Source: Halomonas fontilapidosi
GTDB taxonomy: Bacteria; Pseudomonadota; Gammaproteobacteria; Pseudomonadales; Halomonadaceae
Direction of reading: 5' to 3'
Assembly: GCF_014192285.1 (NCBI RefSeq)
Contig: NZ_JACHXQ010000005.1
Location: 1-64,000 of the forward strand
DNA length: 64,000 nt
Position 1 is the stretch's first letter; each line of letters opens with the position of its first letter. Under the pieces are notes generated by a model that saw nothing but the letters and a program-made list of their open reading frames with translations, was not told the origin of the DNA and did no database searches. Shown in pieces: positions 17,895 through 29,399 of the stretch. A program made the position numbers and the translations under genes.

Positions 17895-19601
17895 TCAGGC
17901 GCTGGTGCGACGACGAATCGGCGCGTCACCGTCCTGACGACGACGCGGAGCACGCTCGGGCGCCCCCTTGTCCTCGCTGATCTCCAGCGGACGTCCGGCA
18001 ACGCGGGCGCGGGCCATCTTGGTCAGGATGCTCTCCGGCAGCGAACTCGGCAGCTCGACCACCGAGAAGGCGGTGCGGATGTCGATCCGGCCGATACGGC
18101 TCCCTTCGATACCACCCTCGTTGGCGAGTGCGCCGACCAGCTGGCCGGGCTTGACGCCATCCTGATGACCCACGGCAACGCGATAGCGGGTCATGCCCTC
18201 ACGCGGTGCGCTGTCGCGACGCTTCGTCGGCTTGGCGTCACGCGCGTTGCGGTCGTTGTTGCGCTCGGCACGCGGAGCCTGCACACGACCGATGGGCGCC
18301 TCGTCGGCACGTGCCATGCGCGCAAAGGCACAGGCCAGCTCGATGGGGTCGTGACCCTCCTCGACCATCCGCTCGACCAGCGCACGCTGCTCATCGGCAC
18401 CGGCCGTCAGGGCGGCGACCACGCGCTGATGGAACATCTCGTCGCGGTGGGCGCGGATGGCGGCCTCATCGGGCACGGCCATCTCGCTCATCTTCTGGCC
18501 GGTGGCCTGCTCGAGCCAGCCCACCTTGCGGCCCTCGCGGAAGCCAACGAAGGTGATCGCGATACCGGTGCGCCCGGCACGGCCGGTACGGCCGATGCGG
18601 TGGGTGTAGGCCTCGGCATCCTGGGGCAGGTCATAATTGATGACGTGCGTGATACGCGGCACATCGAGGCCGCGGGCAGCGACGTCGGTGGCGATCAGCA
18701 CGTCGACCTTGCCGCGCTTGAGGCGCGTGATGGTGCGCTCGCGCAGGCTCTGGTCCAGGTCACCGGAGAGGCTGGCCACGCTCATGCCACGCGCGGAGAG
18801 CTGCTCCATCAGGGTGGTGCAGGCGGCCCGGGTACGCACGAAGACGATGGCTCCGTCGACCGGTTCGACCTCGAGGAGTCGCGCCAGCGCCTCCTGCTTG
18901 GCCCCGCCGTCGACTCGCACCATGCGCTGGTCGATGCTGGCGGCCGTGCCGACCTTGGCCTCGATGGCCACCTTGACCGGGTCGACCAAGTAGCGATTGA
19001 CGATACGCTCGATCTCGACCGGCAGGGTCGCGGAGAAGAACACCCGCTGGGCGTCCTTCGGGGTATCGGCGACCACGCGCTTGACGTCATCGATGAAGCC
19101 CATGCGCAGCATCTCGTCGGCCTCGTCGAGCACCAGCGCGGAGAGGCCGTCGAGCTTGAGGCTACCGCGATCCAGGTGATCGATGACCCGGCCCGGGGTG
19201 CCCACCACCACCTGGGCGCCACGCCGCAGCGCGGAGAGCTGCTCGCGGTACTCCTGGCCGCCGCACAGGGTGGCGACCTCGAACCCCTTGAGGTTCTGGC
19301 CATACTTGCTGAAGGAGACGGCCACCTGCTGGGCCAGCTCGCGGGTCGGCGCCAGCACCAGCACCTGGGTCTCGCGACGCGACAGTTCGAGGCGAGACAG
19401 CAGCGGCAGGGCGAAGGCCGCGGTCTTGCCGGTGCCGGTCTGGGCCTGACCCAGCATGTCACGCCCTTCCAGCAGCGCAGGGATGGTCTGTGCCTGGATC
19501 GGTGACGGGGTCTCGTAGCCCTGGGATTCCACGGCAGAGAGAACGGCAGGCAGCAGGTCCAGATCACCGAAGCTCGGCGAGGCGACAGAAGTCGAGGTCA
19601 T
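17895..19601 (-). CDS. deaD: DEAD-box RNA helicase DeaD/CsdA
   Basis: 568 residues. All helicase motifs are visible in order: Q motif (SFGDLDLLPAV..PSPIQAQTIP), AQTGTGKTAAF, PTRELAQQ, GTPGRVIDH, DEADEML, SAT, ATDVAARGLDV and HRIGRTGRAGRTG. A C-terminal DbpA-type RNA-binding domain (about 455-530) is followed by a basic Arg-rich tail. It unwinds RNA in ribosome assembly and mRNA decay, especially in the cold. Its long 5' leader fits the cold-shock class. It is somewhat shorter than E. coli DeaD (629 aa). Confidence 0.93.
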   Translation of the reverse strand: MTSTSVASPSFGDLDLLPAVLSAVESQGYETPSPIQAQTIPALLEGRDMLGQAQTGTGKTAAFALPLLSRLELSRRETQVLVLAPTRELAQQVAVSFSKYGQNLKGFEVATLCGGQEYREQLSALRRGAQVVVGTPGRVIDHLDRGSLKLDGLSALVLDEADEMLRMGFIDDVKRVVADTPKDAQRVFFSATLPVEIERIVNRYLVDPVKVAIEAKVGTAASIDQRMVRVDGGAKQEALARLLEVEPVDGAIVFVRTRAACTTLMEQLSARGMSVASLSGDLDQSLRERTITRLKRGKVDVLIATDVAARGLDVPRITHVINYDLPQDAEAYTHRIGRTGRAGRTGIAITFVGFREGRKVGWLEQATGQKMSEMAVPDEAAIRAHRDEMFHQRVVAALTAGADEQRALVERMVEEGHDPIELACAFARMARADEAPIGRVQAPRAERNNDRNARDAKPTKRRDSAPREGMTRYRVAVGHQDGVKPGQLVGALANEGGIEGSRIGRIDIRTAFSVVELPSSLPESILTKMARARVAGRPLEISEDKGAPERAPRRRQDGDAPIRRRTSA

Positions 19602-20023
19602 TAATCACACCTTGGTAGGCCGACGGGGCCGGCAGAAATTCAGTGGCGTCCCTGACGCGTGCAACACGCTCAGGCATCTGCGTTCCGTCCAACGGAGGGG
19701 CAGATGAAAAATCGGAGTCGGGGACGCCGGTCGCACCTGGCATTCGATCCATGCCATCGGAGATGGCCCATGAACCGCTGTGGCGACCGTTTGCGCCGAT
19801 CTCGCCCGGGTGGCGTGATCTCGGTGGCGCTCCATCTACACAATTCGAACGCGTGCGGGGTCAGTTCTTGGGTCACTGAGCCCGGCGTTTCGGCGCCCAC
19901 CTGCCTGAGGCAGCGTGGCGTCGTCATGATGGTGGGGTCAACACATGCGAGGAGCGCGCATGCTACCATCGTCGACTGCCACTGACCAGCCTTTTTCTGT
20001 TCCCTGCCCTGCCGGAGTGCTGC
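19602..20023. other. Divergent intergenic region / deaD leader
   Basis: About 420 bp without a convincing protein gene lies between deaD (minus) and the YaiI gene (plus). A short frame of 37 codons (19564-19677, minus) starts upstream of deaD and overlaps its start, so it could be a leader peptide, but its ribosome site is poor. Long leaders are usual for cold-inducible deaD mRNAs. Confidence 0.4.
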
Positions 20024-20479
20024 ATGCCGAATCTGTGGGTCGATGCCGATGCCTGCCCCAAGGCAGCGCGCGAAATCATCGTGCGCGCCGCCGAACGAAC
20101 CGCCACGCCGACCTGGTTCGTGGCCAACCATGCGGTGCCGCTGCCGCCATCGCGGTGGGTCAAGGGCCTGGCGGTGAGCCAAGGCTTCGACGCCGCCGAC
20201 AACGAAATCGTCGAGCGCATCCAGGCAGGCGACCTGCTGATCACCTCCGACCTGCCGCTGGCCCTGGAGGCTATCGAGCGCGGCGCCAGGGTCATGACGA
20301 CCCGCGGCGAGACGCTGGATGCCAACAACATTCGCGCCCGGGTACAGATGAGAGACTTCATGGAGACCTTAAGAGCCAGCGGCGAACACACCGGCGGCCC
20401 CAGCGGCTACTCCGACGGCGACCGCCGCGAATTCGCCAATGCGCTGGATCGCTGGCTGGCAAAGAAATCCCGCCGCTGA
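20024..20479 (+). CDS. yaiI: YaiI/YqxD family protein (UPF0178)
   Basis: 151 residues with GGAG before the ATG. The family signatures are clear: LWVDADACPKAAREII, the VANH strand, GFDAADNEIVERIQAGDLLITSD, and the end block YSDGDRREFANALDRWL. It has a NYN/PIN-like fold with conserved Asp residues, suggesting a nuclease, but the role is unknown. It is a single gene followed by REP-like repeats. Confidence 0.92.
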   Translation: MPNLWVDADACPKAAREIIVRAAERTATPTWFVANHAVPLPPSRWVKGLAVSQGFDAADNEIVERIQAGDLLITSDLPLALEAIERGARVMTTRGETLDANNIRARVQMRDFMETLRASGEHTGGPSGYSDGDRREFANALDRWLAKKSRR

Positions 20480-20480
20480 A

Positions 20481-20525
20481 GCCGCCGCTGCGCGGCGGAT
20501 CGCGCTGCCAGCAGCGCTCCCACAA
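20481..20525. repeat. REP-like repeat, copy 1
   Basis: A hairpin-forming GCCGCCGCTGCGCGGCGG core is followed by TCGCG and GCTCCCACA. The same layout (CCGCCGCT-CGCG-CGG, TCGCG, GCTCCCACA) recurs about 145 bp downstream. It is intergenic, immediately after the YaiI gene. Confidence 0.6.
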
Positions 20526-20593
20526 GGGGGCGGAGCCACCGAACAAGCTTGTCTCACCAAGCATGCGGAGCCACTGGGCAGGTTGTCGTAAGA

Positions 20594-20662
20594 GCTTTGC
20601 TCGCAAAGCGATGGGTACGCTCGGCCGAGCCGCCGCTTCGCGACGGCTCGCGGGCTCCCACA
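20594..20662. repeat. REP-like repeat, copy 2, with adjoining palindrome
   Basis: Copy 2 spans about 20627-20662: GAGCCG..CGGCTC hairpin, then TCGCGGGCTCCCACA. Just upstream, GCTTTGCTCGCAAAGC (20594-20609) is a perfect palindrome with a two-base centre. Together with copy 1 this resembles a BIME-type pair. It lies between two convergent genes and may also act in transcript 3' end formation. Confidence 0.6.
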
Positions 20663-20668
20663 GGACGC

Positions 20669-21673
20669 TTATCCCTTCTCCCGGATCCCCTGGCCCGACA
20701 GGCGCTCGCGGTCATGGGGGCGATTCAGCTCGAGCAGCGGACCGTAGGGCACGATGCCGGTGGGGTTGATGGTGGCGTGGCTGGCGTAGTAGTGGCGCTT
20801 GATGTGATCGAAGTCCACCGTCTCGGCAATACCCGGCCACTGATAGAGCTCGCGGAGATAGTTCGCGAGATTCGGGTAGTCCTCGATACGCCGCAGATTG
20901 CACTTGAAGTGGCCGTGGTAGACGGCATCGAAGCGAATCAGGGTGGTGAACAGCCGGATGTCGGCTTCGGTGAACCATTCGCCTGCCAGGTAGCGGTGCT
21001 CCGCCAGGCGCGCCTCCATGCGGTCGAGCGCCTCGAACAGCGCGACCACATGCTTCTCGTAGACCGACTGCTCGGTGGCGAAGCCGGACTTGTAGACACC
21101 ATTGTTGATGTGGTCATAGACGTCGGCGTTGACGGCATCGATGGTCTCGCGCAGATCCTCGGGATAGAGGTCCAGGTGGTTGCCGGTCAGCCCGTCGAAG
21201 GCACCGTTCAACATTCTCAGCAGATCCGCGGACTCATTGTTGACGATGCGCCCCGATTGCTTGTCCCACAGCGCCGGCACGGTAACGCGCCCGGTGTAGT
21301 GGGGATGGGTCAGGGTGTAGAGCTGGTGATGAAAGTCCACCCCGTTGATCGGGTCACCGCTGGAGCCCTCGTCCTCACGATAGGTCCAGCCCTGGTCGAG
21401 CATCAGCGGGCTGACGTGGGAAACCCCGATGGCTGAATCGAGCCCCTTGAGCCGACGCATGATCAGCACGCGATGCGCCCAGGGACAGGCCAACGACACA
21501 TACAGATGGTAGCGGCCCGTCTCGGCGGCCAGCCCCGGCTGGCCATCAGGCCCGGGCTGGCCGTCCGGCGTGATCCAGTCGCGCAGCTTGGCGGATTCTC
21601 GCACGAATTCACCGCCGTGCTTGTCGGTGTCGTACCACTGGTCGTGCCAGATGCCGTCGATCAGAAGCCCCAT
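20669..21673 (-). CDS. yqjG: Glutathionyl-hydroquinone reductase, YqjG/ECM4 type
   Basis: 334 residues, AGGAG before the ATG. The catalytic motif SLACPWAHRVL (C63) is the hallmark of Xi-class glutathione transferases, which use one cysteine to reduce glutathionyl-hydroquinones. The C-terminal helical GST domain (about 180-310) carries the family pattern TEADIRLFTTLIRFDAVYH. Length matches E. coli YqjG (328 aa). A cytosolic redox detoxification enzyme, encoded alone. Confidence 0.93.
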   Translation of the reverse strand: MGLLIDGIWHDQWYDTDKHGGEFVRESAKLRDWITPDGQPGPDGQPGLAAETGRYHLYVSLACPWAHRVLIMRRLKGLDSAIGVSHVSPLMLDQGWTYREDEGSSGDPINGVDFHHQLYTLTHPHYTGRVTVPALWDKQSGRIVNNESADLLRMLNGAFDGLTGNHLDLYPEDLRETIDAVNADVYDHINNGVYKSGFATEQSVYEKHVVALFEALDRMEARLAEHRYLAGEWFTEADIRLFTTLIRFDAVYHGHFKCNLRRIEDYPNLANYLRELYQWPGIAETVDFDHIKRHYYASHATINPTGIVPYGPLLELNRPHDRERLSGQGIREKG

Positions 21674-21772
21674 GATTGTCTCCTAACATGTCGATGAGCG
21701 AGTGCTCGATAACGAGGACAACCCCAGCTTAAGGCGAAACCATCGACGCTCAAGCGCAGGTTTTGCGCTCCA

Positions 21773-22687
21773 TCATTCGACAGTTTCGAATGGTGCCTGC
21801 TCGGGACAGGCCATCACGGCCACCTTCAGGGCCTCGGCCAGGGCATGAGTCGCCGGACCGGCCCGGTCCCGGTCGCGGTGGATCAGCTGCACCGGGTATT
21901 CGCGGCTACCGCCGGCGGCCAGCGGCAGCCGCGCGAGGCGCCCCTCGGCCAATGCCTGGCGAAGACGTGTCTCGGGAATCCAGGCAAAGCCCAGGCCGCG
22001 CTGGAGCATGTCGATGGAGGTCTGCAGGTGGCTCACCGTCCAGCGCTGCTCTGCCTTCAGCCAGCCGGCATCCATGGACTGACGTCGGGCCGAATCGCGC
22101 ACGACGAGCTGGCGGTGCTGTTCCAGGTCGCGCAGGTCGAGCGGACGCCCCAGGCAATGCAGCGGGTGCTCGGGATGGGCCACCGCCACGAAGTGCACCC
22201 GGACCAGCGGCTCGCCCAGGAACCCCTGGGCCGAGATGCCCGACACCACCAGGTCGGCGCTGCCGTCGTATAGCATCTCGATACCGCCATTGAGCACCGT
22301 CTCGTGGAGTTGCACGCGCACATGGGGATAGGCCGCCGAGAAGGTCTCCAGCGCTCGGGCAAGGGCATCGGGGGGGAAGATCTGGTCAACGGCCAGCACC
22401 ACCTCCGCCTCAAGCCCCTCGGCCAAGCGCCCTGCCACATCCTCCAGCGAGGCGGCACTCTCGAGCAGCTGGCGTGCGCGGCGCAGCAGTAGCTCACCGG
22501 CCTCGGTCAGACGCACCTGCCGCCCCACCGGCTCCATCACCGCCACACCGAGCTGCTCCTCAAGCTTGTGCACGGCATGGTTCAGGGTCGAAGGGCTCTT
22601 GTGGATCGCCTCGGCGGCACGGGCGAAGCCGCCATGGTCGACCACCGCCGCCAGCATCTGCCATTGGGCCAGGGTGACACGGGACAT
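21773..22687 (-). CDS. LysR-family transcriptional regulator
   Basis: 304 residues from the ATG at 22687. The open frame extends further upstream into the divergent pirin gene, but the HTH domain starts at this ATG (VTLAQWQMLAAVVDHGGFARAAEAIHKSPSTLNHAVHKLE). The effector-binding domain follows at about 90-300. It is divergent from the pirin gene with 99 bp between them, the usual arrangement for a LysR protein regulating its neighbour and itself. Confidence 0.9.
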   Translation of the reverse strand: MSRVTLAQWQMLAAVVDHGGFARAAEAIHKSPSTLNHAVHKLEEQLGVAVMEPVGRQVRLTEAGELLLRRARQLLESAASLEDVAGRLAEGLEAEVVLAVDQIFPPDALARALETFSAAYPHVRVQLHETVLNGGIEMLYDGSADLVVSGISAQGFLGEPLVRVHFVAVAHPEHPLHCLGRPLDLRDLEQHRQLVVRDSARRQSMDAGWLKAEQRWTVSHLQTSIDMLQRGLGFAWIPETRLRQALAEGRLARLPLAAGGSREYPVQLIHRDRDRAGPATHALAEALKVAVMACPEQAPFETVE

Positions 22688-22786
22688 TTCGAATTCCTCG
22701 AATCTATAGAGCGAAACGTTGCGCTTAATCTTCGAAAAATCCGACCTAAAATGCCAGTCAAACCTTGCACAACGGGAGACAGCCCC

Positions 22787-23635
22787 ATGACAATCCCCGC
22801 CATCACCCGAGAAGTCGACCAGCTGGTGACCAGCCAGCCGAGCCAGGATGGCGACGGCGTCAGGATTCAGCGCATTCATGACTTCGGCGGCGGGCTCGAC
22901 CCCTTCCTGATGCTCGACGAGCTGGGCTCCGACCGGCCGGATGACTACGTCGGCGGCTTCCCGCCGCACCCCCATCGCGGCATCCAGACCCTGACCTATG
23001 TGATCCATGGCGGCCTGACCCACGAAGACCACCTGGGCCACTCAAGCACCATCCAGTCAGGCGACGCCCAGTGGATGCATACCGGCCGGGGCATCATCCA
23101 CTCGGAGATGCCGCTGACCGACCATCAGGGGCTCCACGCCTTTCAGCTGTGGCTGAATCTGGCGGCCCGGGACAAGCTGAGCGAGGCCACCTATCGCGAC
23201 GTGCGCGCCGCGGAGATGCCCACGCTCGGCGGCCATGATGCCAGCCTCGTTGCCCTGGGCGGGCGCTGGGAAAATAGCGACGGCGACAGCGTGTCAGGCC
23301 CGCTGGAGGCCCTGGCCGGCCGAGGCGCGGTGGCCCATGCCCGACTGGCGGCCGGCGGCGAGCTTGCACTTGCCACCAAGGCCAGCACGCTGCTGGTCTA
23401 TGTCTTCACGGGCAGCCTGGAGATTGCCGGCACCCCGGTGCCTCAGGGCCGACTCGCGCGCCTCGGCAGCGGCGAGCGGCTTGTGCTGACCAGCCACGAG
23501 GGCGCCCAGGCGCTGCTGCTGAGCGGTGAACCCCATGGCGAGCCGATTGCCCACTACGGTCCCTTCGTGATGAACGAGCACGCCGAACTGGAGCAGGCAC
23601 TGCGGGACTATCGTGCCGGCACCTTCACCGATTGA
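22787..23635 (+). CDS. Pirin family protein (bicupin)
   Basis: 282 residues from the ATG at 22787 with GGGAG upstream. The N-terminal cupin has GGFPPHPHRGIQTLTYV and HTGRGIIHSEMP, supplying the metal-binding His and Glu residues of pirins. The C-terminal cupin is degenerate in ligands, as usual. Bacterial pirins include quercetin 2,3-dioxygenases and redox-sensing regulators. Which applies here is not visible. It is probably controlled by the divergent LysR protein. Confidence 0.9.
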   Translation: MTIPAITREVDQLVTSQPSQDGDGVRIQRIHDFGGGLDPFLMLDELGSDRPDDYVGGFPPHPHRGIQTLTYVIHGGLTHEDHLGHSSTIQSGDAQWMHTGRGIIHSEMPLTDHQGLHAFQLWLNLAARDKLSEATYRDVRAAEMPTLGGHDASLVALGGRWENSDGDSVSGPLEALAGRGAVAHARLAAGGELALATKASTLLVYVFTGSLEIAGTPVPQGRLARLGSGERLVLTSHEGAQALLLSGEPHGEPIAHYGPFVMNEHAELEQALRDYRAGTFTD

Positions 23636-23857
23636 ACGCCGGCCCCTCGCGTCGGGGTTGAAATTCCCCGGCTCGAGGTGTCCAATGTTTACTTAAAAAA
23701 ACAGTGTTTGCGCTCTCGTCCGACGCCCTATCTCAGGCAAGCAGACGTAGAGCGACAATGTCATGTATGTCCGTACAGACTAGGCATCCCATACATCATG
23801 GGTTAAGGTTCGGATGCCTTTAATTTATTTCCTTTTCATCTGTTACGGCCATTAACC

Positions 23858-25591
23858 ATGATGCGAATTCTCCATTCGCTGCCCCGCACCCATAAGTTGT
23901 TGTTGTTACCTGTTGCCACCATGGTCACCGTGCTGGGCGCACAAAAAATCGTCACCTCTTACGAAGATGTTCAGCGCGACAGCCAGACGCTGGACACCAT
24001 TCTTGTCCCTCTCGACGCCGATGCCAGCCCAGGCCTCCCTTCGCTGCACACCGAGCGCACCCCCGTCGCCGACGCCATCGAGATGGCAACGCGGGCGCTC
24101 GACGCCACTCGACAGCATATCCCGCTCTCCGAGCTCAAAGCCTCGGAGATCGTTGACATCGACTTCGTCACTCCGGCCAATGCCGGCCGTGCTGAATCCG
24201 CGATTCCCGAAACGCTCGCCCTGCCTGCCCAGCGTGAGCAAGCTTCCAGCAACGACAACGAACTGCTGGCAGACCACGGCGCCACCCTCGATGATGGCGT
24301 CGTGCACATGGCCGTGGTCATCGGCACCATCGCCGCCGGCATGCTCGATCACGACGGCGGCCTGGTAGCAGATGCCACCTCCTACGAGGATGTCTCCGAG
24401 GACGATCTGGCACTGTTCGACGAAGGGCCGATCCAGCTGGAGGAGGAGATCGTTGCCAACGAACCTTTCGTTCCGGAATGGAATACCTACGAGGTCCAGG
24501 CGGGGGATACCTTCGCGATCATGGCGCAGAACCACTTCGGCATGGGATACCGCGAGGTGATGAACCTGCTGGAGCGCCTGCCCGAACCTCGGCTGCTGAC
24601 CCACTGGCGGCAGGGCAATCGTTTCGAGTACCAGCTCGACGAATCAGGGCATCTGCTCTCCCTGCGACTGATGAAGAACGCCCGGGACGGCTTCCTGGTC
24701 GAGCGCCAGGATGACAGCTTCGAGGTCGCCACCATCGAACGCGCCGGCGAAGCCACCCAGCGCCTCTTCGCCGGCAGCATCAGCGGCAGCTTCGCACGCT
24801 CGGCCAAGGCCACCGGCCTGACCAGCGCCGAGGTCTCGGAGCTCTCACGAGTTCTGGAAAAGAAACTCGACTTCCGCCGCGACACCCGTCGCGGCGATCG
24901 CTTTCAGGTGCTGGTGGAGTCCGACATCATCGACGGCGAGAGCCTCGACCCGCGGGTGCTGGCGGTACAGTACGAAGGCGAGCGCATGGACCTCACCCTG
25001 GTGCGCAACACGGAGGACAACCGCTTCTACACCCCGGACGGCAAGAGCCTCGACCCGGCCTTCAACCGCTACCCCTTCGAGGGTCGCTACCGGCTGAGCT
25101 CGCACTTCAACCCGCGCCGCAAGCACCCGGTCACCGGCCGCATCAGCCCTCACAAGGGCACCGATTTCGCCATGCCGATCGGCACTGCCGTCCAGGCCCC
25201 CGCCAATGGCCGCGTGGAGAAGGTCGGCAACCATCCGGCAGCCGGCCGCTATGTGGTGATCCGCCACGACAACGGCTACAAGACCCGCTATCTGCACCTC
25301 TCCAAGCCGATGGTCAGCAATGGCCAGCGCGTCGCCATGGGCGAGCGCATTGCGCTGTCCGGCAACACCGGGCGCAGCACCGGGCCGCACCTGCACTACG
25401 AGGTCCTGGTCAACAACAGCCAGGTGAATGCCATGAAGGTGGCGCTGCCCGAGAACCAGAGCCTCCAGGGCGAGCGGCTGGTCGCCTTCCAGCGCCAGGC
25501 AGAACCCGTGCTGGCCGCCCTGCAGAGCGGCGAGACCGGCACCGTGGTCGCCAGCACCGGCGAGGTGGCCACGACCGACGACGAGGGCTAA
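23858..25591 (+). CDS. mepM: Murein DD-endopeptidase MepM-like (M23, LysM-like domain)
   Basis: 577 residues. A single N-terminal membrane anchor (about 13-28) is followed by a low-complexity acidic stretch, a LysM/OapA-like block (EVQAGDTFAIMAQNHFGMG, about 207-240) and an M23 domain. The M23 zinc ligands appear as HKGTDFAMP and HLHYEVLVN. It cuts peptide cross-links so that new peptidoglycan can be inserted. It is longer than E. coli MepM (440 aa), mostly through the spacer. Confidence 0.9.
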   Translation: MMRILHSLPRTHKLLLLPVATMVTVLGAQKIVTSYEDVQRDSQTLDTILVPLDADASPGLPSLHTERTPVADAIEMATRALDATRQHIPLSELKASEIVDIDFVTPANAGRAESAIPETLALPAQREQASSNDNELLADHGATLDDGVVHMAVVIGTIAAGMLDHDGGLVADATSYEDVSEDDLALFDEGPIQLEEEIVANEPFVPEWNTYEVQAGDTFAIMAQNHFGMGYREVMNLLERLPEPRLLTHWRQGNRFEYQLDESGHLLSLRLMKNARDGFLVERQDDSFEVATIERAGEATQRLFAGSISGSFARSAKATGLTSAEVSELSRVLEKKLDFRRDTRRGDRFQVLVESDIIDGESLDPRVLAVQYEGERMDLTLVRNTEDNRFYTPDGKSLDPAFNRYPFEGRYRLSSHFNPRRKHPVTGRISPHKGTDFAMPIGTAVQAPANGRVEKVGNHPAAGRYVVIRHDNGYKTRYLHLSKPMVSNGQRVAMGERIALSGNTGRSTGPHLHYEVLVNNSQVNAMKVALPENQSLQGERLVAFQRQAEPVLAALQSGETGTVVASTGEVATTDDEG

Positions 25592-25613
25592 GCCCCGCCG
25601 CCACCACCTTTCC

Positions 25614-25637
25614 GCGCCCCGCCCTCGAGCGGGGCGC
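25614..25637. terminator. GC-rich hairpin after mepM
   Basis: A perfect 9-bp stem (GCGCCCCGC / GCGGGGCGC) with a six-base loop lies 22 bp past the mepM stop. No T run follows, so it may only be a weak terminator or mRNA 3' structure. Confidence 0.45.
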
Positions 25638-25717
25638 AGTCGTTCAGGGATGCCGTGCCGACCGCCGGAGTGTCCGGCCAAGGTACACTAACGTCCCCAG
25701 GATCGGAGACTCTCGGC

Positions 25718-27571
<1,854 letters not shown>

Positions 27572-27610
27572 CCCAGAACGCCCCATCGCCCGGCCAAGGC
27601 AGCTCTCCCG

Positions 27611-29224
27611 CTACCAGCTCAAAGGGCGATCCAGTGCCTTGAGTAGCGCGTCATCGCGCTCATAGATATCGGGGCGAAAGGAGAGCTCGCCCGCCTCTGT
27701 GGCATGCGCGGTCCAGTAGTGCAGGACCACCGGCACATGGCGCTCGAGGGGAACATTGCGCGTTTTCCCCGTGGCCACCAGATCACGGATGTCGCGCGGA
27801 GTGTTGGTATCGTCGAGCAGCAGCTGCACCAGTTCCATGACGTTCTGAACGCGGATGCAGCCGGAACTGAAGGCGCGCTGTTGACGCGAGAAGAGCTGCT
27901 GCGCCGGGGTATCGTGCAGATAGACCAGATGATCGTTGGGGAAGCGAATCACCACGCGGCCCAGGGGATTGTCCGGCCCGGCATCCTGGCGCAGCACCAC
28001 GTTGCCCGGCGAGCTCCAGTCGATTGTCCCGGGGTCGAGCTCACGCCCGGAAGGGCTCAACACGCGGATGTTGTTGCGCGCCAGATAGCCCAGGTCACGG
28101 CGAATTTTGGGCAGCATGTCTTCGCGGCGGATAGTGGGCGGTATCGTCCAGGTCGGATTGACGGTCAGGTGCGTGATCTCGGAACGCAGCGAGGGTGTCC
28201 GACGATAGGGCTGCCCGACCACGATGCGTGACCGCCACACCTCGCCATCGGGACGAAAGTAGCTGATCCGGTAGCCGGCGATGTCCACTAGCACGAAGGC
28301 GTCAGGTAGCCCATGGAGCAGCCAGCGAGCGCGCTCCAGGTTGACCCGGATCTGAGCGATGCGCTCGCCCACCGGCACATTCAGGGCCTCGCGGGTCCTG
28401 GGGCCGACAATGCCGTCCTCCTCGAGCAGATGCAGACGCTGGAACCGCTTTACGGCCTCGACCAGCGCCTCATCGTATCGCCGCGGCTGCGGAGCGCTCG
28501 AGTCTGGCCCGGCAAAGAGACCGGCCACCATCACCTCGAGTTCGCCGATAATCGCCAGACGCTGACGCAGCAGCAACACATCGTCATGAACGTCGCCCGG
28601 CTGCAACGACTGTTCACGGGACGGCAGCCTCGGCCAGCCTCCCTGGCGCTCGATATGGCGATAACGCGCCAGCCCCGCGCGCAGGCGCTCATAGGGAGCC
28701 GCCGAGGGGCGCGCCAGGGCAAAGGCCTGTTCGAAGCGCTGGGCATCCACCGCTCGCGACACGGCGCCCAGGTCCAGTGGGGGCGCATCGATGGGTACCT
28801 CCCAGTCCGCGTCGATGCGGTGGGGATCCACCTTGCCGCGCTGGAGATGACGCAGCGCCGTCAGCAAGATACGGCTTGTCTGAATGTCGGAGTTGGCCCG
28901 CTCCGCCGGGGTTTTCCCCTCGGCCCGCGTCCGGCGGTATTCCGCCATCAGCGTGTCCGACCGGTAGTCACGAGGGTTCAGGCCATCGTCGTCCAGACCG
29001 CGCAAGGCCTCGACGAGCCCGCTGACGCTCTCGGCCTTCTGCCAGGCGGGTCGCCACTCGCGCGCGGCATAGAAATCCCGCAGGTTCCCTTTCTCCTCGG
29101 CCAGGCGCTCGGCCAGCGCACCGACCACGGCAGCCTCGCGTTCTTCGGCGCTGGCCCAGGCGCTCATCGAAAGCATCATCACCACGGCGAGGAGCAGTGG
29201 CGTCAATCCTTTGGCTGATGTCAT
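27611..29224 (-). CDS. YcbB/LdtD-type L,D-transpeptidase
   Basis: 537 residues from the ATG at 29224; the longer frame upstream is unlike the family. It has a signal peptide (cleavage after SAWASA), the large YcbB N-terminal domain, a peptidoglycan-binding segment (VKRFQRLHLLEEDGIVG, about 290) and a YkuD catalytic domain with HDTPA and FSSGCIRV (C456). It forms 3-3 peptidoglycan cross-links in the periplasm and confers beta-lactam tolerance when active. It is divergent from a second transpeptidase-fold gene. Confidence 0.9.
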   Translation of the reverse strand: MTSAKGLTPLLLAVVMMLSMSAWASAEEREAAVVGALAERLAEEKGNLRDFYAAREWRPAWQKAESVSGLVEALRGLDDDGLNPRDYRSDTLMAEYRRTRAEGKTPAERANSDIQTSRILLTALRHLQRGKVDPHRIDADWEVPIDAPPLDLGAVSRAVDAQRFEQAFALARPSAAPYERLRAGLARYRHIERQGGWPRLPSREQSLQPGDVHDDVLLLRQRLAIIGELEVMVAGLFAGPDSSAPQPRRYDEALVEAVKRFQRLHLLEEDGIVGPRTREALNVPVGERIAQIRVNLERARWLLHGLPDAFVLVDIAGYRISYFRPDGEVWRSRIVVGQPYRRTPSLRSEITHLTVNPTWTIPPTIRREDMLPKIRRDLGYLARNNIRVLSPSGRELDPGTIDWSSPGNVVLRQDAGPDNPLGRVVIRFPNDHLVYLHDTPAQQLFSRQQRAFSSGCIRVQNVMELVQLLLDDTNTPRDIRDLVATGKTRNVPLERHVPVVLHYWTAHATEAGELSFRPDIYERDDALLKALDRPLSW

Positions 29225-29399
29225 GAATACCGGCTCCTGCGTTGAGAATGGGGTCTGGTCATCGTGTCTCCCTTGGCCATAATAGTGCCCGACGTGACGT
29301 CGCAGGTAGACTGGCCCCGTTTTGCCTGGCTCGTGATGCCTCCCGCCGTCGGGAGTGATCAACGACACCCTCTAGCATGCCACATAATAGGTTTCCCGA

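Noticed and set aside
17847..19505. Long open frame antisense to deaD (similar ones antisense to dddC at 57417-58880 and the SWIM gene at 4566-5426)
   Set aside because: High G+C produces long antisense frames. Each lies opposite a gene with clear family motifs and has no recognisable protein features.
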